The translations under genes and the position numbers were made by a program. This document shows positions 1 to 7,197 of a stretch of 32,582 bases of DNA, piece after piece. Each line of letters begins with the position of its first letter. Positions within the stretch are counted from its first letter, which is position 1. This stretch comes from Acidobacteriota bacterium (GTDB lineage: Bacteria; Acidobacteriota; Terriglobia; Bryobacterales; Bryobacteraceae). The notes beneath the pieces were generated by a model. It saw only the letters and a list, made by a program, of their open reading frames with translations. It was not told the DNA's origin and did not search any database. The DNA lies in assembly GCA_025354525.1 (NCBI GenBank), contig JANXMS010000196.1:1-32582 (forward strand), written 5' to 3'.

Positions 1-14
1 GTCAATGCATTCGC

Positions 15-1137
15 TTGTCGTCGATCTCGCCGAGGCTCTATCCCCCTTCCTCTCTCCCGACATTGCTCCGGATCTCTTCAGACGTCGCGGATTTGCCCTC
101 TGTTAAGGCAAGACTTGCTATCGTCCCGATCTATGAGGACGGCAAGGTGGCGCATGAGCAGCTTTTCAATCATCCTCCGATGATCATCGCGGTGCTCAGC
201 GTGTGGAGGTGGCTGGAGGAGCGGACGGGAATCCGGATGGGTGTTTGGCTGAGGGGCACTTCGTCGCTCGCCGATTTGGGCACGCTCGCGCGTTTATAGC
301 TGGCCGCCCGGGTGGTATTTGGCCCATCGGCGCCCCATTGCTCTGTGTCCTGGCGGCTAGCCCGATGGCGATTTTCGTCTCCGGATTTCATGCCAACACC
401 GACCCGATCATGCTCTTTTTTATCGTCGCGTCGGCGTTCGTGATGGAGAGTCGGCGGAACTTGGTTGGCTGCGGTCTGCTGCTGGGCGTTGCGATGGAGG
501 TAAAGATTATCCCTGTGGATCTGGTGCCCGCGATACTGCTGATGCTGCCTACCTATCGTCGGCGCGGCGGTTCCGGCGCTGGTGCCAGCACTTCCTTATC
601 CGCACGTGGCAAGGGCAATGATTAAGAACGTCGTTGACTACGCGGTGGGGGCTTTCCTATCTCCACAAGGCGCTCGACCTGCCGCACCCGTATGGCGCTC
701 ACTTCGCTATGAAGTGGAGGATGGTGGCGTCCATCGTGGCGGTGGCGGTCTGGTACCGGCTACGACCCTACCCGGTCCCTCTCTTTCACCGATGGGGCAC
801 CACGTTGTTTCTTGTGCTGACCGCGGCACCGGGTTTCGGCGTTCAGTATTTGGCTTGGCTATCGCCGTGGCCCGCCGCGATCGGCCTTTGGCCGATGGTG
901 CTGTACCACGCGAGCGCCAGTGTCTTCCTCGCTATTGTTTACACGCTATGGTCGGGAAGGATTCCATGGGACTACGCCAACGCCTATATTAGGGGTTGGT
1001 AGGGATGGATGCGGATTCCGCACTTGGCCGTGTGGGTTACTGTTGCCGTGATCACGCTGCTGTTTGTGGTCCGGGCGCGGCGGCCGTTCGGGACCAACTT
1101 TGCTCAGCGTGATCATGAGGATTGCCGCTGGCCTTAA
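15..1137 (+). pseudogene. Degenerate family-87-like membrane glycosyltransferase
   Basis: Successive pieces of one membrane protein can be read on the plus strand, but in three different frames. The first (about 50-215) carries a FNHPPMIIAVL stretch. The second (about 300-570) carries SGFHANTDPIMLFFIVASAF and GVAMEVKIIPVDLVPA. The third (about 634-1137) is hydrophobic and contains an in-frame TAG at 1000-1002, after which it continues with WMRIPHLAVWVTVAVITL to a TAA at 1135-1137. The 'HPP' and 'GFHANTDP' motifs and the string of membrane segments fit DUF2029/GT87-type polyprenol-phosphate-dependent mannosyltransferases. At least two frameshifts and one nonsense codon mean it cannot make a full protein. 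The 5' end may lie outside the window. The family is inferred from motifs only. Confidence 0.6.
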
Positions 1138-1751
1138 CGGGATGGTTCCGCCCCGCGGGCGAGGATTTCGAGGCAGCGGGGTCTATCGGCCCGATCTCTG
1201 TCGGCCTGCTTGGCGTCGGAGACAAGAGCCGAGACCAAACGATTCGACCGCAAAGCGGGCTCATGGCTGTTTGGCTAGTCCGTCGGAGCGCCGCTCGACT
1301 TGATTTCGAGACGGTTGACCCGCAGAATTCACAGAGCCGGGAAGCCCGCAGGCCGTCGTTACCTCAACCCGATACCCCGCGGGTTTCAGTCGAGCCGAAG
1401 CACCGGGGGGCGTGCTTATGATCTGCATTTAAAGGAGGTGGCGTTGTTCAGTTCGCCCGTTGAGCCGATGATCGGACGGCTAGCTGGGTCACTTCGAGGC
1501 GATCAGCTGGGAGGTCACCGAGGTTGGTCTGACGGGGTCGAGGACGCGCCGCGCGGCGCTGTCATGGCCCGGTTTACTCATGAGGCTTGACGGGATTGCG
1601 GTCGCTTTTAACCGCATGGGCGTCGTTCTGATCAGGCATCATGAAGGGGGGGGCCAGACGCGGTGTTCGAGGATGAGGGCGAGACGCCGGGGGCCCGGCG
1701 GTGCCGGAGCTTCAGCGGCGAGTGGAGCGAGCAGACGGCGTCAACCGGAGG
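1138..1751. other. Gene-poor stretch, no supported gene
   Basis: Several short overlapping reading frames exist in this 614-bp stretch, but none has a recognisable motif or a typical codon pattern. A strong Shine-Dalgarno-like AAGGAGGTG occurs at about 1433-1441, followed by a TTG and a 48-codon frame ending at 1590. That peptide has no recognisable family. The stretch probably continues the decay seen in the upstream glycosyltransferase remnant. Confidence 0.5.
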
Positions 1752-2228
1752 TTATTGTTTGGGCTTTTGGGCGGTTGCGAGGCGAGCTTCGTAGTATTGG
1801 ATGTATTGTTTGGCGGAGACGCGTTTGATGGCTTGTCCGAGGACGTTGAGATCGAGGTCGGTGAGCTTTTTGAAGCGGATGCAGGATTTTCCTTTGTCGA
1901 GTTTCTTGCCGGACTTGGCCCATTCGGATTCGAACCAAGCGGTATCACTGCCGTCGACCTGGAGGTAGAGGGACATCAGATAAACCGTCATGTTGTTTTT
2001 CTGGGAGGCGAGGCCGGCGAAGGGGAGGGGGTCTTTGGGATTGCAGTGGTAGCCGGCGGGGTAGATGGTGTGCGGGACGCTGTAGCCGATCATGCCGTAG
2101 GCCATGTTTTCCTGGTAAGCGGGGTCGAGGTTGGCGAGGATGACGGCGCGGACGGCGGCGATGGCTTCGCGGCGATCAGGGGGAAGTTCGGCGAGATATT
2201 GTTCGACGGTGGTGGCGGAGCTGGTCAT
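1752..2228 (-). CDS. DUF1801 (YdhG-like) domain protein
   Basis: The 158-residue protein begins MTSSATTVEQYLAEL and matches the DUF1801 family. Visible family features are the N-terminal 'YLAELPPDRREAIAAVRAVI' helix, the 'YQENMAYGMIGYS' segment, and a C-terminal region rich in Lys and aromatic residues ('GKSCIRFKKLTDLDL'). The open frame extends upstream to 2462, but the extra residues are Arg/His-rich low-complexity sequence that runs into the divergent DinB gene, so I chose the ATG at 2228. DUF1801 proteins are small, soluble and poorly characterised, with a fold reminiscent of the frataxin/YjbR type. No enzymatic role can be assigned. It is divergent from DinB across 84 bp. Confidence 0.85.
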   Translation of the reverse strand: MTSSATTVEQYLAELPPDRREAIAAVRAVILANLDPAYQENMAYGMIGYSVPHTIYPAGYHCNPKDPLPFAGLASQKNNMTVYLMSLYLQVDGSDTAWFESEWAKSGKKLDKGKSCIRFKKLTDLDLNVLGQAIKRVSAKQYIQYYEARLATAQKPKQ

Positions 2229-2312
2229 GCACGGAGAGAATATCACAGCGCGGATTTTGCTTGACTCGGGGCGAACATTGGGCGAAGATGGCAGCCTAGG
2301 AGTTACTTTGCT
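2229..2312. promoter_or_regulatory. Divergent intergenic region DUF1801/DinB
   Basis: These 84 bp separate two divergent genes and must hold both promoters. TTGCTTGACTCGG lies near 2258-2270, and TTTGCTATG runs directly into the DinB start. I could not assign confident -35/-10 pairs. Confidence 0.4.
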
Positions 2313-2792
2313 ATGTCTCTTGCTCAACAGGCCGTAGGCGAGTTGGCCGCCGGCCAGGAGTATTTCAATCGATCGACCCGGAACCTGCCGGAGTCGCTTT
2401 CTGGATTTGCGCCGGCGGTGGGGATGATGACCGCGGCGCAGATGGTGGCGCACGTGGCGCAAACCTTGGATTGGTTTGTGGAGGGGGCGTTCCGGGCGGA
2501 GGGGTTCGACATGGATTTTGAGGCTGCGGCGAAGGAGACGAATGGATACGATTCGTTGACGGCGGCGCGGGAGTGGTTTGAGAAGGCCGTGGCGGAGGCT
2601 TCGGCGACGCTGGGGAGTAAGTCCGATGCCGAGTTGTTGGAGTTACTGCCGCCGGGGCCGATTATGGGTGGAATGCCGCGGATGGCGATTATTGGGGCGA
2701 TTACGGACCATACGGCGCATCATCGGGGGGCGTTGAGTGTCTATGCTCGGTTGCATGGGATTGTGCCGCCGATGCCGTATATGGAGATGTAG
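2313..2792 (+). CDS. DinB family protein (putative metal-dependent hydrolase/transferase)
   Basis: This 159-residue protein is of normal length for the DinB/YfiT four-helix-bundle superfamily. The three-histidine metal site expected for that fold is visible: H47 in 'MVAHVAQTLDW', and H133 plus H137 in 'DHTAHHRGALSVYARLHG'. DinB-fold enzymes often use a divalent metal and include thiol-transferase types, but the substrate here is unknown. The C-terminus 'VPPMPYMEM' is typical of Acidobacteriota and Bacteroidetes members. This is the parental, intact copy. Decayed copies of it lie at 3782-4121 and 5191-5316, and each copy's 3' end is immediately followed by a defence or TA module. Confidence 0.87.
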   Translation: MSLAQQAVGELAAGQEYFNRSTRNLPESLSGFAPAVGMMTAAQMVAHVAQTLDWFVEGAFRAEGFDMDFEAAAKETNGYDSLTAAREWFEKAVAEASATLGSKSDAELLELLPPGPIMGGMPRMAIIGAITDHTAHHRGALSVYARLHGIVPPMPYMEM

Positions 2793-2826
2793 GGGGTGGC
2801 AGGCGAGCGTCGCTAATTCCGTATTT

Positions 2827-3459
2827 CTAGCGATGCTCTTTGAGCCAAGCTACGATGACTTGGCGGAGGTCTTTAAAGGTGACCTCCGCCGGTTCCAACT
2901 TCAGTTCTTTACACAGTGCGGGGAGGTCCGCCTGAAATCGTACGTACCGGTCGAAGATGTCTTTGCCACCTGGCAGCCCACTAGGGTTCGAGGCTGTGGC
3001 GAGCCAAGTTCGCAGCTCGCTTATGGCAGTTTTGAGATCACGGTCGTGGGAGTGGATGTCCTGGCCAGCTATGTCGGAGATGAACTTTTGATAGCGGAAT
3101 GGGACGGCGTCGAAGATTAGCGAGACCTTGTTCCGCTGATCATCGTTTCCGTACCGCTTGCATCCTAAAAACAAGCCGAGTTCCAAGGGCATATTGAAGC
3201 GGGGGAGGTTATTTGCGCTGTCGAGTTCGACAGCCGAAATGTCGTGGACGCCGTACTTGCACTGCTCGATGATGCGTTGAATTTTTACGAGCCGCGATTC
3301 GCCTCCGTCGTCTTCTTCTCGCGCGGAGCGTGCCACCAAGCCTAGGTCGGTGACCGCAAACACGATTGCATCGAACATGGGCTTGTAATCCGCGTCGAAG
3401 GGGCAATTTACGAAAACATGATCGGTGTATTTAGCCACGCGACGGAATTGGGTCTGCAT
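2827..3459 (-). CDS. TIR/nucleoside-deoxyribosyltransferase-like Rossmannoid protein
   Basis: This 210-residue protein starts with a beta-strand motif 'HVFVNCPFD' (residues about 14-22). It continues with 'DAIVFAVTDLGLVARSA', 'QCKYGVHDIS' and 'LPRFNMPLELGLFLGCKRYG'. The order 'strand-loop, D-I-S, then P-x-E-L-G' resembles nucleoside 2-deoxyribosyltransferases and TIR domains, where a conserved Glu in an 'ELG' helix attacks the N-glycosidic bond. Glu in 'PLELG' is the candidate catalytic residue. I recognise the family as a conserved bacterial 'hypothetical' group. NAD or nucleotide cleavage is an inference from fold resemblance. Its start overlaps the DUF2188 stop by 29 nt, so the two are co-transcribed. 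Their setting among TA genes suggests a defence or conflict role. Confidence 0.75.
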   Translation of the reverse strand: MQTQFRRVAKYTDHVFVNCPFDADYKPMFDAIVFAVTDLGLVARSAREEDDGGESRLVKIQRIIEQCKYGVHDISAVELDSANNLPRFNMPLELGLFLGCKRYGNDDQRNKVSLIFDAVPFRYQKFISDIAGQDIHSHDRDLKTAISELRTWLATASNPSGLPGGKDIFDRYVRFQADLPALCKELKLEPAEVTFKDLRQVIVAWLKEHR

Positions 3460-3736
3460 TTAGCCGGTCGCGGGTGATTTTTCCTATTGCCTTTTCGATC
3501 TTGGCGGATTTTTTACCGGGCGGGTCTTTGATCGGGGTAATACCATACGTGTTGTATTCCTTGATCCGCCCGTCGAGGCCGTGAACTACGAGCTGGCCAG
3601 GGAGTTCCTCCCGTGCGATGACTCTGGCGATCTTGATGGCCTCTTTTTGCGTTGAGAACACGCGAGCTGAACTACCGCCTTCGCGCTTCACTGCCCACTG
3701 CTTATCCTTCGGAATTACATGCACGGTCATCGACAT
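3431..3736 (-). CDS. DUF2188 domain protein
   Basis: This 101-residue protein has the DUF2188 signature: a 'VHVIPKDKQWAVKREG' strand pair, a 'TQKEAIKIARVIARE' helix, and 'LVVHGLDGRIKEYNTYG' (residues about 1-67). Most DUF2188 proteins stop near there. This one carries about 35 extra Lys/Pro-rich residues (DPPGKKSAKIEKAIGKI...). DUF2188 is a small alpha/beta domain of unknown function that is often encoded beside restriction, TIR-like or stress genes. It is the first gene of a two-gene operon and overlaps the TIR-like gene by 29 nt. That suggests a stoichiometric partner, perhaps an inhibitor or sensor (inference). The start could be the ATG at 3736 or the ATG at 3730. Confidence 0.8.
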   Translation of the reverse strand: MSMTVHVIPKDKQWAVKREGGSSARVFSTQKEAIKIARVIAREELPGQLVVHGLDGRIKEYNTYGITPIKDPPGKKSAKIEKAIGKITRDRLNADPIPSRG

Positions 3737-3781
3737 AGCTTGTACCGTAATTGTAGATCATCAGCCAAAGGAAGCGGTGTG

Positions 3782-4121
3782 CCGTGGTGACTGCGGCGCA
3801 GAGGGTGGCCCTCGTGGCGCAAACTTTAGATTGGTTCGTGGAGGGGCTTCGGGCGGAAGGGTTCGACCAAGGTTTCGACGCAATGATAGCAAGGACGAAC
3901 GGATTCGATTGGCTGGCGGTGGAGCGGGCGTGGCTTGAAAACGCTGCCGCGGCGGCGACGCTTGGGGGCTGAATCGGACTCGGAGTTAATGGAGTTGCTG
4001 TCGCCCGGGGGCGATTACGGACCATACGGCGCATCATCGGCGCATCATCGGGGGGGGGGCGTTGAGTGTCTATGCTCGGTTGCATGGGATTGTGCCGCCG
4101 ATGCCGTATATGGAGATGTAG
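3782..4121 (+). pseudogene. Decayed second copy of the DinB gene
   Basis: The DNA closely matches the intact DinB gene from its codon 39 onward: 'TAAQRVALVAQTLDWFVEG...FDWLAVERAW' parallels 'TAAQMVAHVAQTLDWFVEG'. It ends with the same 'VPPMPYMEM'-coding 3' end at 4121. The N-terminal 38 codons are missing and the first metal His is replaced by Leu. A frameshift and stop at about 3969-3972 breaks the frame. About 60 bp are missing around the 'GPIMGGMPRM' region, and an 11-bp GGCGCATCATC unit is duplicated near 4028-4050. It is non-functional. Confidence 0.85.
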
Positions 4122-4175
4122 GGTGTGGCGGCTGCTCTATTTGCCATGGACTGTATTTTCAGGTACGGTCAAAGG

Positions 4176-4424
4176 ATGACGGTCGAACTGAACGAAGCAA
4201 CGGAGCGATTGGTTTTGGCGGAGATCGAACGTGGAAATTTTAGCTCGGTTGAGGAGGTTGTTTCGCAGGCGATTGCGTCATTGAGTGAAAAAGCGTCGGC
4301 TGGGTCGGCTGGTGCAGGTCCGCGGCGTAAGGGGCTCTATGAGCTATTAACGGCGGCTCCTTTTGCAGGTTCCGAGCTGAATTGTGAGCGACAGCTCGAC
4401 TATCCGCGGGCATTGGATTTATAG
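4176..4424 (+). CDS. Type II TA antitoxin (RHH/ParD-VapB-like) partner of PIN toxin
   Basis: This 82-residue protein begins MTVELNEATERLVLAEIERG, followed by 'FSSVEEVVSQAIASL', a ribbon-helix-helix-like N-terminus (strand, helix, turn, helix) for operator binding. The C-terminal tail 'APFAGSELNCERQLDYPRALDL' is the usual toxin-wrapping segment of this antitoxin type. It lies 9 bp upstream of a PIN-domain toxin in the same frame. The ATG at 4176 was chosen because the RHH strand starts there; an in-frame ATG at 4146 would add ten residues not expected in the family. Autoregulation by the antitoxin/toxin complex is typical. No operator was identified. Confidence 0.82.
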   Translation: MTVELNEATERLVLAEIERGNFSSVEEVVSQAIASLSEKASAGSAGAGPRRKGLYELLTAAPFAGSELNCERQLDYPRALDL

Positions 4425-4433
4425 GGATTCTTT

Positions 4434-4859
4434 CTGCCCGATTACCTTTTCGACACGAACGCTCTTTCGGAGTTTGCTCGGGCGGGAGCGGCTGATCCTA
4501 GGGTGGATCGGTGGGTAAAATCGATTCCTGAGCAGCGGGTTTATGTGAGCGTATTGACATTGGGCGAGATTCGAAGAGGTATAGAAGTTTTGCCCTTGGG
4601 GCGGCGTAAGGCGATGCTTGCCGAATGGCAAGAAGAGGTTGTGCTCACCCTCGGAGACCGAATTCTTCCGATTACGAAAAGGATCGCAGATCGCTGGGCG
4701 ATTTTGGCGGGGGAGGCGCATCGTGTGGGACGGCCCTTGGCGACCGTGGATGGGTTGATCGCGGCGACGGCGGTGGAGCATGGGCTTGTTCTGGCGACAC
4801 GAAACGTGAAGGATTTTGTCAATCTTCCGATTTCGATTTTGGATCCGTGGAAGGGCTAG
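4434..4859 (+). CDS. vapC: VapC-type PIN-domain ribonuclease toxin, apparent CTG start
   Basis: The PIN fold is complete if reading starts at CTG 4434, giving 141 residues, normal for VapC. The acidic tetrad is visible: D7 in 'YLFDTNALSEF', E45 in 'LTLGEIRRGIE', D106 in 'ATVDGLIAATA' and D127 in 'TRNVKDF'. VapC toxins are Mg-dependent ribonucleases that cut tRNA or rRNA. The antitoxin stop (TAG, 4422-4424) is in the same frame, and no ATG, GTG or TTG occurs between it and the 'DTN' motif. The first usual start codon is the GTG at 4503, which would delete D7 and abolish activity. An AGGGA Shine-Dalgarno at 4423-4427 sits 6 nt before the CTG. Either CTG is used or the start codon has mutated. 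Confidence 0.75.
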   Translation: MPDYLFDTNALSEFARAGAADPRVDRWVKSIPEQRVYVSVLTLGEIRRGIEVLPLGRRKAMLAEWQEEVVLTLGDRILPITKRIADRWAILAGEAHRVGRPLATVDGLIAATAVEHGLVLATRNVKDFVNLPISILDPWKG

Positions 4860-4981
4860 CGGTTACGAAGAGGCGGGCGATGATCAGGTGGGTGTGTATT
4901 GCGATGAGTTGGATGATGAGGGCTGATCAGCACATGGAGAGCTCTCCTCGTCATTTCCGGGTCGCGCGGGTTCGAAGCGCA

Positions 4982-5080
4982 ATTGATGGGTTTGCGCTGG
5001 CTTGCCGTGTACTCGTCGTTTCGCGTGGTCTTGATCTCAAGTCGATCGCCAGTAGCACTGTCGGCGCTGGATTTGGTCAG
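4982..5080 (-). pseudogene. Remnant of AbrB/MazE-type antitoxin
   Basis: The minus-strand translation 'SATGDRLEIKTTR' followed by 'DEYTASQRKPI' parallels the intact antitoxin at 6889-7185 ('IATGDLVEIKATR', 'DDYTPSQRKAI'). The start codon has become CTG (5080-5078), directly after the GAACGCCC leader it shares with the intact gene. Internal pieces and the C-terminus are missing. The remaining bases from 4860 to 4981 show no clear coding content. Confidence 0.65.
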
Positions 5081-5121
5081 GGGCGTTCTCTTCATGATTC
5101 CTCGCATCCGAGTTTAGGCAA

Positions 5122-5190
5122 TGAGAGTGCGGATGCGGGCCGTGACTAGGTCCGCGGCGTTGGGGGCGGATTGGAGTTCGGCGGGGGAGA
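5122..5190 (-). pseudogene. 3'-end fragment of carotenoid-operon acyltransferase (copy C)
   Basis: About 70 bp match the last codons of the intact acyltransferase at 13605-13672. Read on the minus strand they give 'SPAELQSAPNAADLVTARIR', against 'SPAELQSAPNAADLIMARIR' in the intact gene. The fragment ends abruptly where DinB 3' sequence begins at about 5191, making a chimeric junction of two unrelated gene tails. Confidence 0.75.
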
Positions 5191-5316
5191 TGGGGGGATG
5201 CCGCGGATGGCGATTATTGGGGCAATTACGGACTATACGACGTATCATGGGGGGCGTTGCGTGTTTATGCTCGGTTGCACGGGATTGTGCCGCCGATGCC
5301 GCATATGGATATGTAG
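5191..5316 (+). pseudogene. 3'-end fragment of DinB gene (third copy)
   Basis: These 126 bp match the last 40 codons of the intact DinB gene, from 'GMPRMAIIGAITD' to the 'VPPMP...' tail and TAG at 5314-5316. Substitutions change the metal-site residues (TYHGG instead of AHHRG). No upstream part of the gene is present; it is joined directly to an acyltransferase tail fragment. A VapC gene ends 16 bp downstream. Confidence 0.8.
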
Positions 5317-5331
5317 GTTCGGACCCCTGTG

Positions 5332-5772
5332 TCAGGCCAAGGTGTCAGGATGGACGGGGACTACGGCGGAGTAGCGCTGAAAATCAGCGGTATTGAAGGT
5401 CAGAATTTGGCGAATGCCGTGGTCCTTCATCACTGCAACCAGCCGAGCATCGTGAACCTGGACGCCGCTTACCCTATAGGCGCTCAGGAGTGATTTCCAG
5501 ATAAAGTATGAGGCGAGAGTTTCATGGACGACCTCGAAAAAACCTTCTAACTTGGCGAGTTCAACCTGCGCTTCCTCGATTGAGAAACCAAGCCCGTTGT
5601 TGCGGGCCGGACGCGTAGCCGAGTTCCAGAATTCAGCTATGTTTTGAATCGAGACGACCAATGTCACTTGCCGCTTCATTAGCGTAGCGATAGCTTGTAC
5701 CGCAGGCAGGTGCATGGGATGTTCTGGCTGGGCCGCTCGAAGCAAGAGGTTGGTATCCACTAAGATGGACAC
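5332..5772 (-). CDS. vapC: VapC-type PIN-domain ribonuclease toxin
   Basis: This 146-residue PIN-domain protein starts with GTG directly after the antitoxin stop codon (no gap). The acidic residues expected for Mg-dependent RNA cleavage are all present: D6 in 'SILVDTNLLLR', E47 in 'QNIAEFWN', D108 in 'QVHDARLVA' and D130 in 'FNTADF'. Length and motif order are normal for the family. The upstream CopG/VapB-like gene forms its operon, and translation is probably coupled because the two genes abut. Its downstream end faces the DinB tail fragment. It is intact by every visible criterion. Confidence 0.9.
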   Translation of the reverse strand: MSILVDTNLLLRAAQPEHPMHLPAVQAIATLMKRQVTLVVSIQNIAEFWNSATRPARNNGLGFSIEEAQVELAKLEGFFEVVHETLASYFIWKSLLSAYRVSGVQVHDARLVAVMKDHGIRQILTFNTADFQRYSAVVPVHPDTLA

Positions 5773-6021
5773 TTATTCACGGCCCGAATATTGTGCCACC
5801 CTGCTAATCGCTTCGTCGGAGAGCAACGGCGTTGGACGATGGTTCTTGGCCCATTGCAAGAAAGCCTCTGCTTTTAGGGCGCCGGGAGACTCAGGAACGG
5901 GCAGGAGGGTCGCCCGGGCAACCAGGTTGCTCAAGAACTCATCGACACTTAGACCCGAGTCTTGGACTTTGGCAAGAAGGCGGTCTTCTATTTCCGGCGG
6001 TACGGTGAAGGTGATGGCCAT
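5773..6021 (-). CDS. vapB: VapB/CopG-like antitoxin
   Basis: This 82-residue protein starts MAITFTVPPEIEDRLLAKVQ, followed by 'SGLSVDEFLSNLVAR', a short strand plus two helices as in ribbon-helix-helix antitoxins. The C-terminal half ('ALKAEAFLQWAKNHRPTPLLSDEAISRVAQYSGRE') is the likely toxin-binding tail. It directly precedes the VapC gene. Its AAGGA ribosome-binding site lies in a leader shared with the acyltransferase pseudogene copies, although the antitoxin itself is unrelated to the AbrB-type gene found behind the other copies. Confidence 0.85.
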   Translation of the reverse strand: MAITFTVPPEIEDRLLAKVQDSGLSVDEFLSNLVARATLLPVPESPGALKAEAFLQWAKNHRPTPLLSDEAISRVAQYSGRE

Positions 6022-6027
6022 TGAAGG

Positions 6028-6640
6028 ATCCTTTGCTTTTTAGTTTAGCCGAAGCTCGCGTCAGTTGGATGCGGCCATCATTAGGTCGTAGGCGTTTGGG
6101 GATGACGGGGAGGCCGAGTTTGGCTAGGGTGACGAAGAGGCGCTCGACTCCGGGGAGGGGCGGGGCCATTTTTGCGGCCGGGCCGGCGACCCCTTCGGGG
6201 AAGATGCCGCGAGGACGGTCGAGGGTTTTCGCGTCCTTGAGGAGGCTTCGGTAGCTGCGGGCGGTGAGGGCGGGGTTGGTTCCAGCGAAGGACACGGGGT
6301 AACAAGACAGGGCGTGGGCTACCCTTCGGCAGCAGCCAGTCGCCGGGGGAGGGGAGCTTGCAGGGACCGATTTTTGCGGCCGGCCAGTTGGCGGTGACTA
6401 CCCAGCGGATGGGGGGATCGGGGAGATTGTAGTGTCGCTCCAGGGCTACCGTGATCGCGCTGCAGGGGTGGAGGGCGCTCGTAATGATTCGGCGCCGGGA
6501 CGAACGCGGGGCTGGAGGGGAGGTTTTCGAGGCCTTCAATTTGAGGGTCGGGCTGGAGGCAGGGGAGGGATTGTTCCGTGAAGGTTCGGACGGAGTAGCG
6601 GTTTTTTTTTGCCAGAGGTGGGGTGAGGCAGGTGGCAAGA
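6028..6640 (-). pseudogene. Decayed acyltransferase copy B
   Basis: The DNA matches the intact acyltransferase (13575-14303) across most of its length. Recognisable blocks are 'SFAGTNPALTARSYRSLLKDAKTLDRPRGIFPEGVAG' in one frame and 'RHYNLPDPPIRWVVTANWP' in another, so it is frameshifted. It shares with copy A a deletion of about 70 bp near the 3' end (around 6095, removing the 'CGMHETDRLVVRFGP' region) and the same CTACCCTTCGG change, so A and B are sister copies. A T-run expanded to nine bases (6602-6610) sits where the intact gene has six. The match ends beside the RelE-like toxin stop. Confidence 0.85.
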
Positions 6641-6643
6641 GAT

Positions 6644-6865
6644 CTATTTGGGATGGGGAATCAGCTTAAGGATTCGGTACTCGTCGCCTGCGATTTTGAA
6701 ATAAAACCGCCAATCGTCGTTGACGCGGGCTTGCCAAAAGCTCGTTGTCTCGTCGTACTTCTTCGCGTGCAATGAGGGGTGATTTAAGTTCCGCACCAAG
6801 TAGTTAAGTTGCTTGATGAACGCCTTCTGAACGGGTACAGGCGCTTCTGCCCAAGCCGCAAGCAC
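6644..6865 (-). CDS. RelE/ParE-superfamily toxin, 5' end disrupted
   Basis: The 73-residue open frame carries the RelE-like core: 'VPVQKAFIKQLNYLV', 'SLHAKKYDETTSFWQARVNDDWRFYFKI' and 'YRILKLIPHPK'. Such toxins cleave mRNA on the ribosome, with Lys/Arg and C-terminal His residues contributing. The antitoxin stop forms a TGATG overlap with an ATG at 6889-6887. From that ATG the frame reads M-T-V-T-L, then TAA TAA, then T-V-L-A-A-W. The natural start is therefore followed by two in-frame stops. Translation could only resume at GTG 6865, losing the first eight codons. It is probably attenuated or dead, but still intact in its core. Confidence 0.72.
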   Translation of the reverse strand: MLAAWAEAPVPVQKAFIKQLNYLVRNLNHPSLHAKKYDETTSFWQARVNDDWRFYFKIAGDEYRILKLIPHPK

Positions 6866-6888
6866 CGTTTATTAAAGGGTGACCGTCA

Positions 6889-7185
6889 TCAAGTAGTTTT
6901 TGATTTGTGCGATTGCTCGCGCTTGAATTTCTTAAGGTAGGTGTTTATTTCGGTGCCGCTGCTAAAGGGTCCATGAAAAGGGCCTTCGGCAGCCTTCGCC
7001 AGTTGCTCCTTGATGGCTTTGCGCTGGCTAGGTGTATAGTCGTCTTTTGACAAAGGCTCGGTTCTGGTCACGATGGTAATCCGACCGCGCGTGGCCTTGA
7101 TCTCGACTAGATCACCAGTGGCAATGCCAGCGAGCCGTTGGATGGCGACCGGGATCCTGATGGAATTTCTTACGACATTGGTCAT
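6889..7185 (-). CDS. AbrB/MazE-type antitoxin
   Basis: This 98-residue protein begins MTNVVRNSIRIPVAIQRLAG, followed by 'ATGDLVEIKATRGRITIVTR', the swapped-hairpin AbrB DNA-binding domain (residues about 4-48). The C-terminal half ('DDYTPSQRKAIKEQLAKAAEGPFHGPFSSGTEINTYL') is the toxin-binding tail seen in antitoxins partnered with RelE-like toxins. Its TGA stop overlaps the toxin's original ATG by 1 nt. A GAAGGA ribosome-binding site precedes the start. Two remnants of related genes exist at 4982-5080 and 13535-13564, both next to acyltransferase copies. Confidence 0.85.
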   Translation of the reverse strand: MTNVVRNSIRIPVAIQRLAGIATGDLVEIKATRGRITIVTRTEPLSKDDYTPSQRKAIKEQLAKAAEGPFHGPFSSGTEINTYLKKFKREQSHKSKTT

Positions 7186-7197
7186 GGGCGTTCTTAA

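Noticed and set aside
1444-1590. Small ORF behind a perfect AAGGAGGTG
   Set aside because: Forty-eight codons with a TTG start, no recognisable family, in a decayed region. One good Shine-Dalgarno match is not enough.
2827-5316. Retron, CRISPR or integron array as explanation for the repeated fragments
   Set aside because: No short regular direct repeats, no reverse transcriptase, no integrase and no attC-like palindromes. The repeats are recognisable gene ends.
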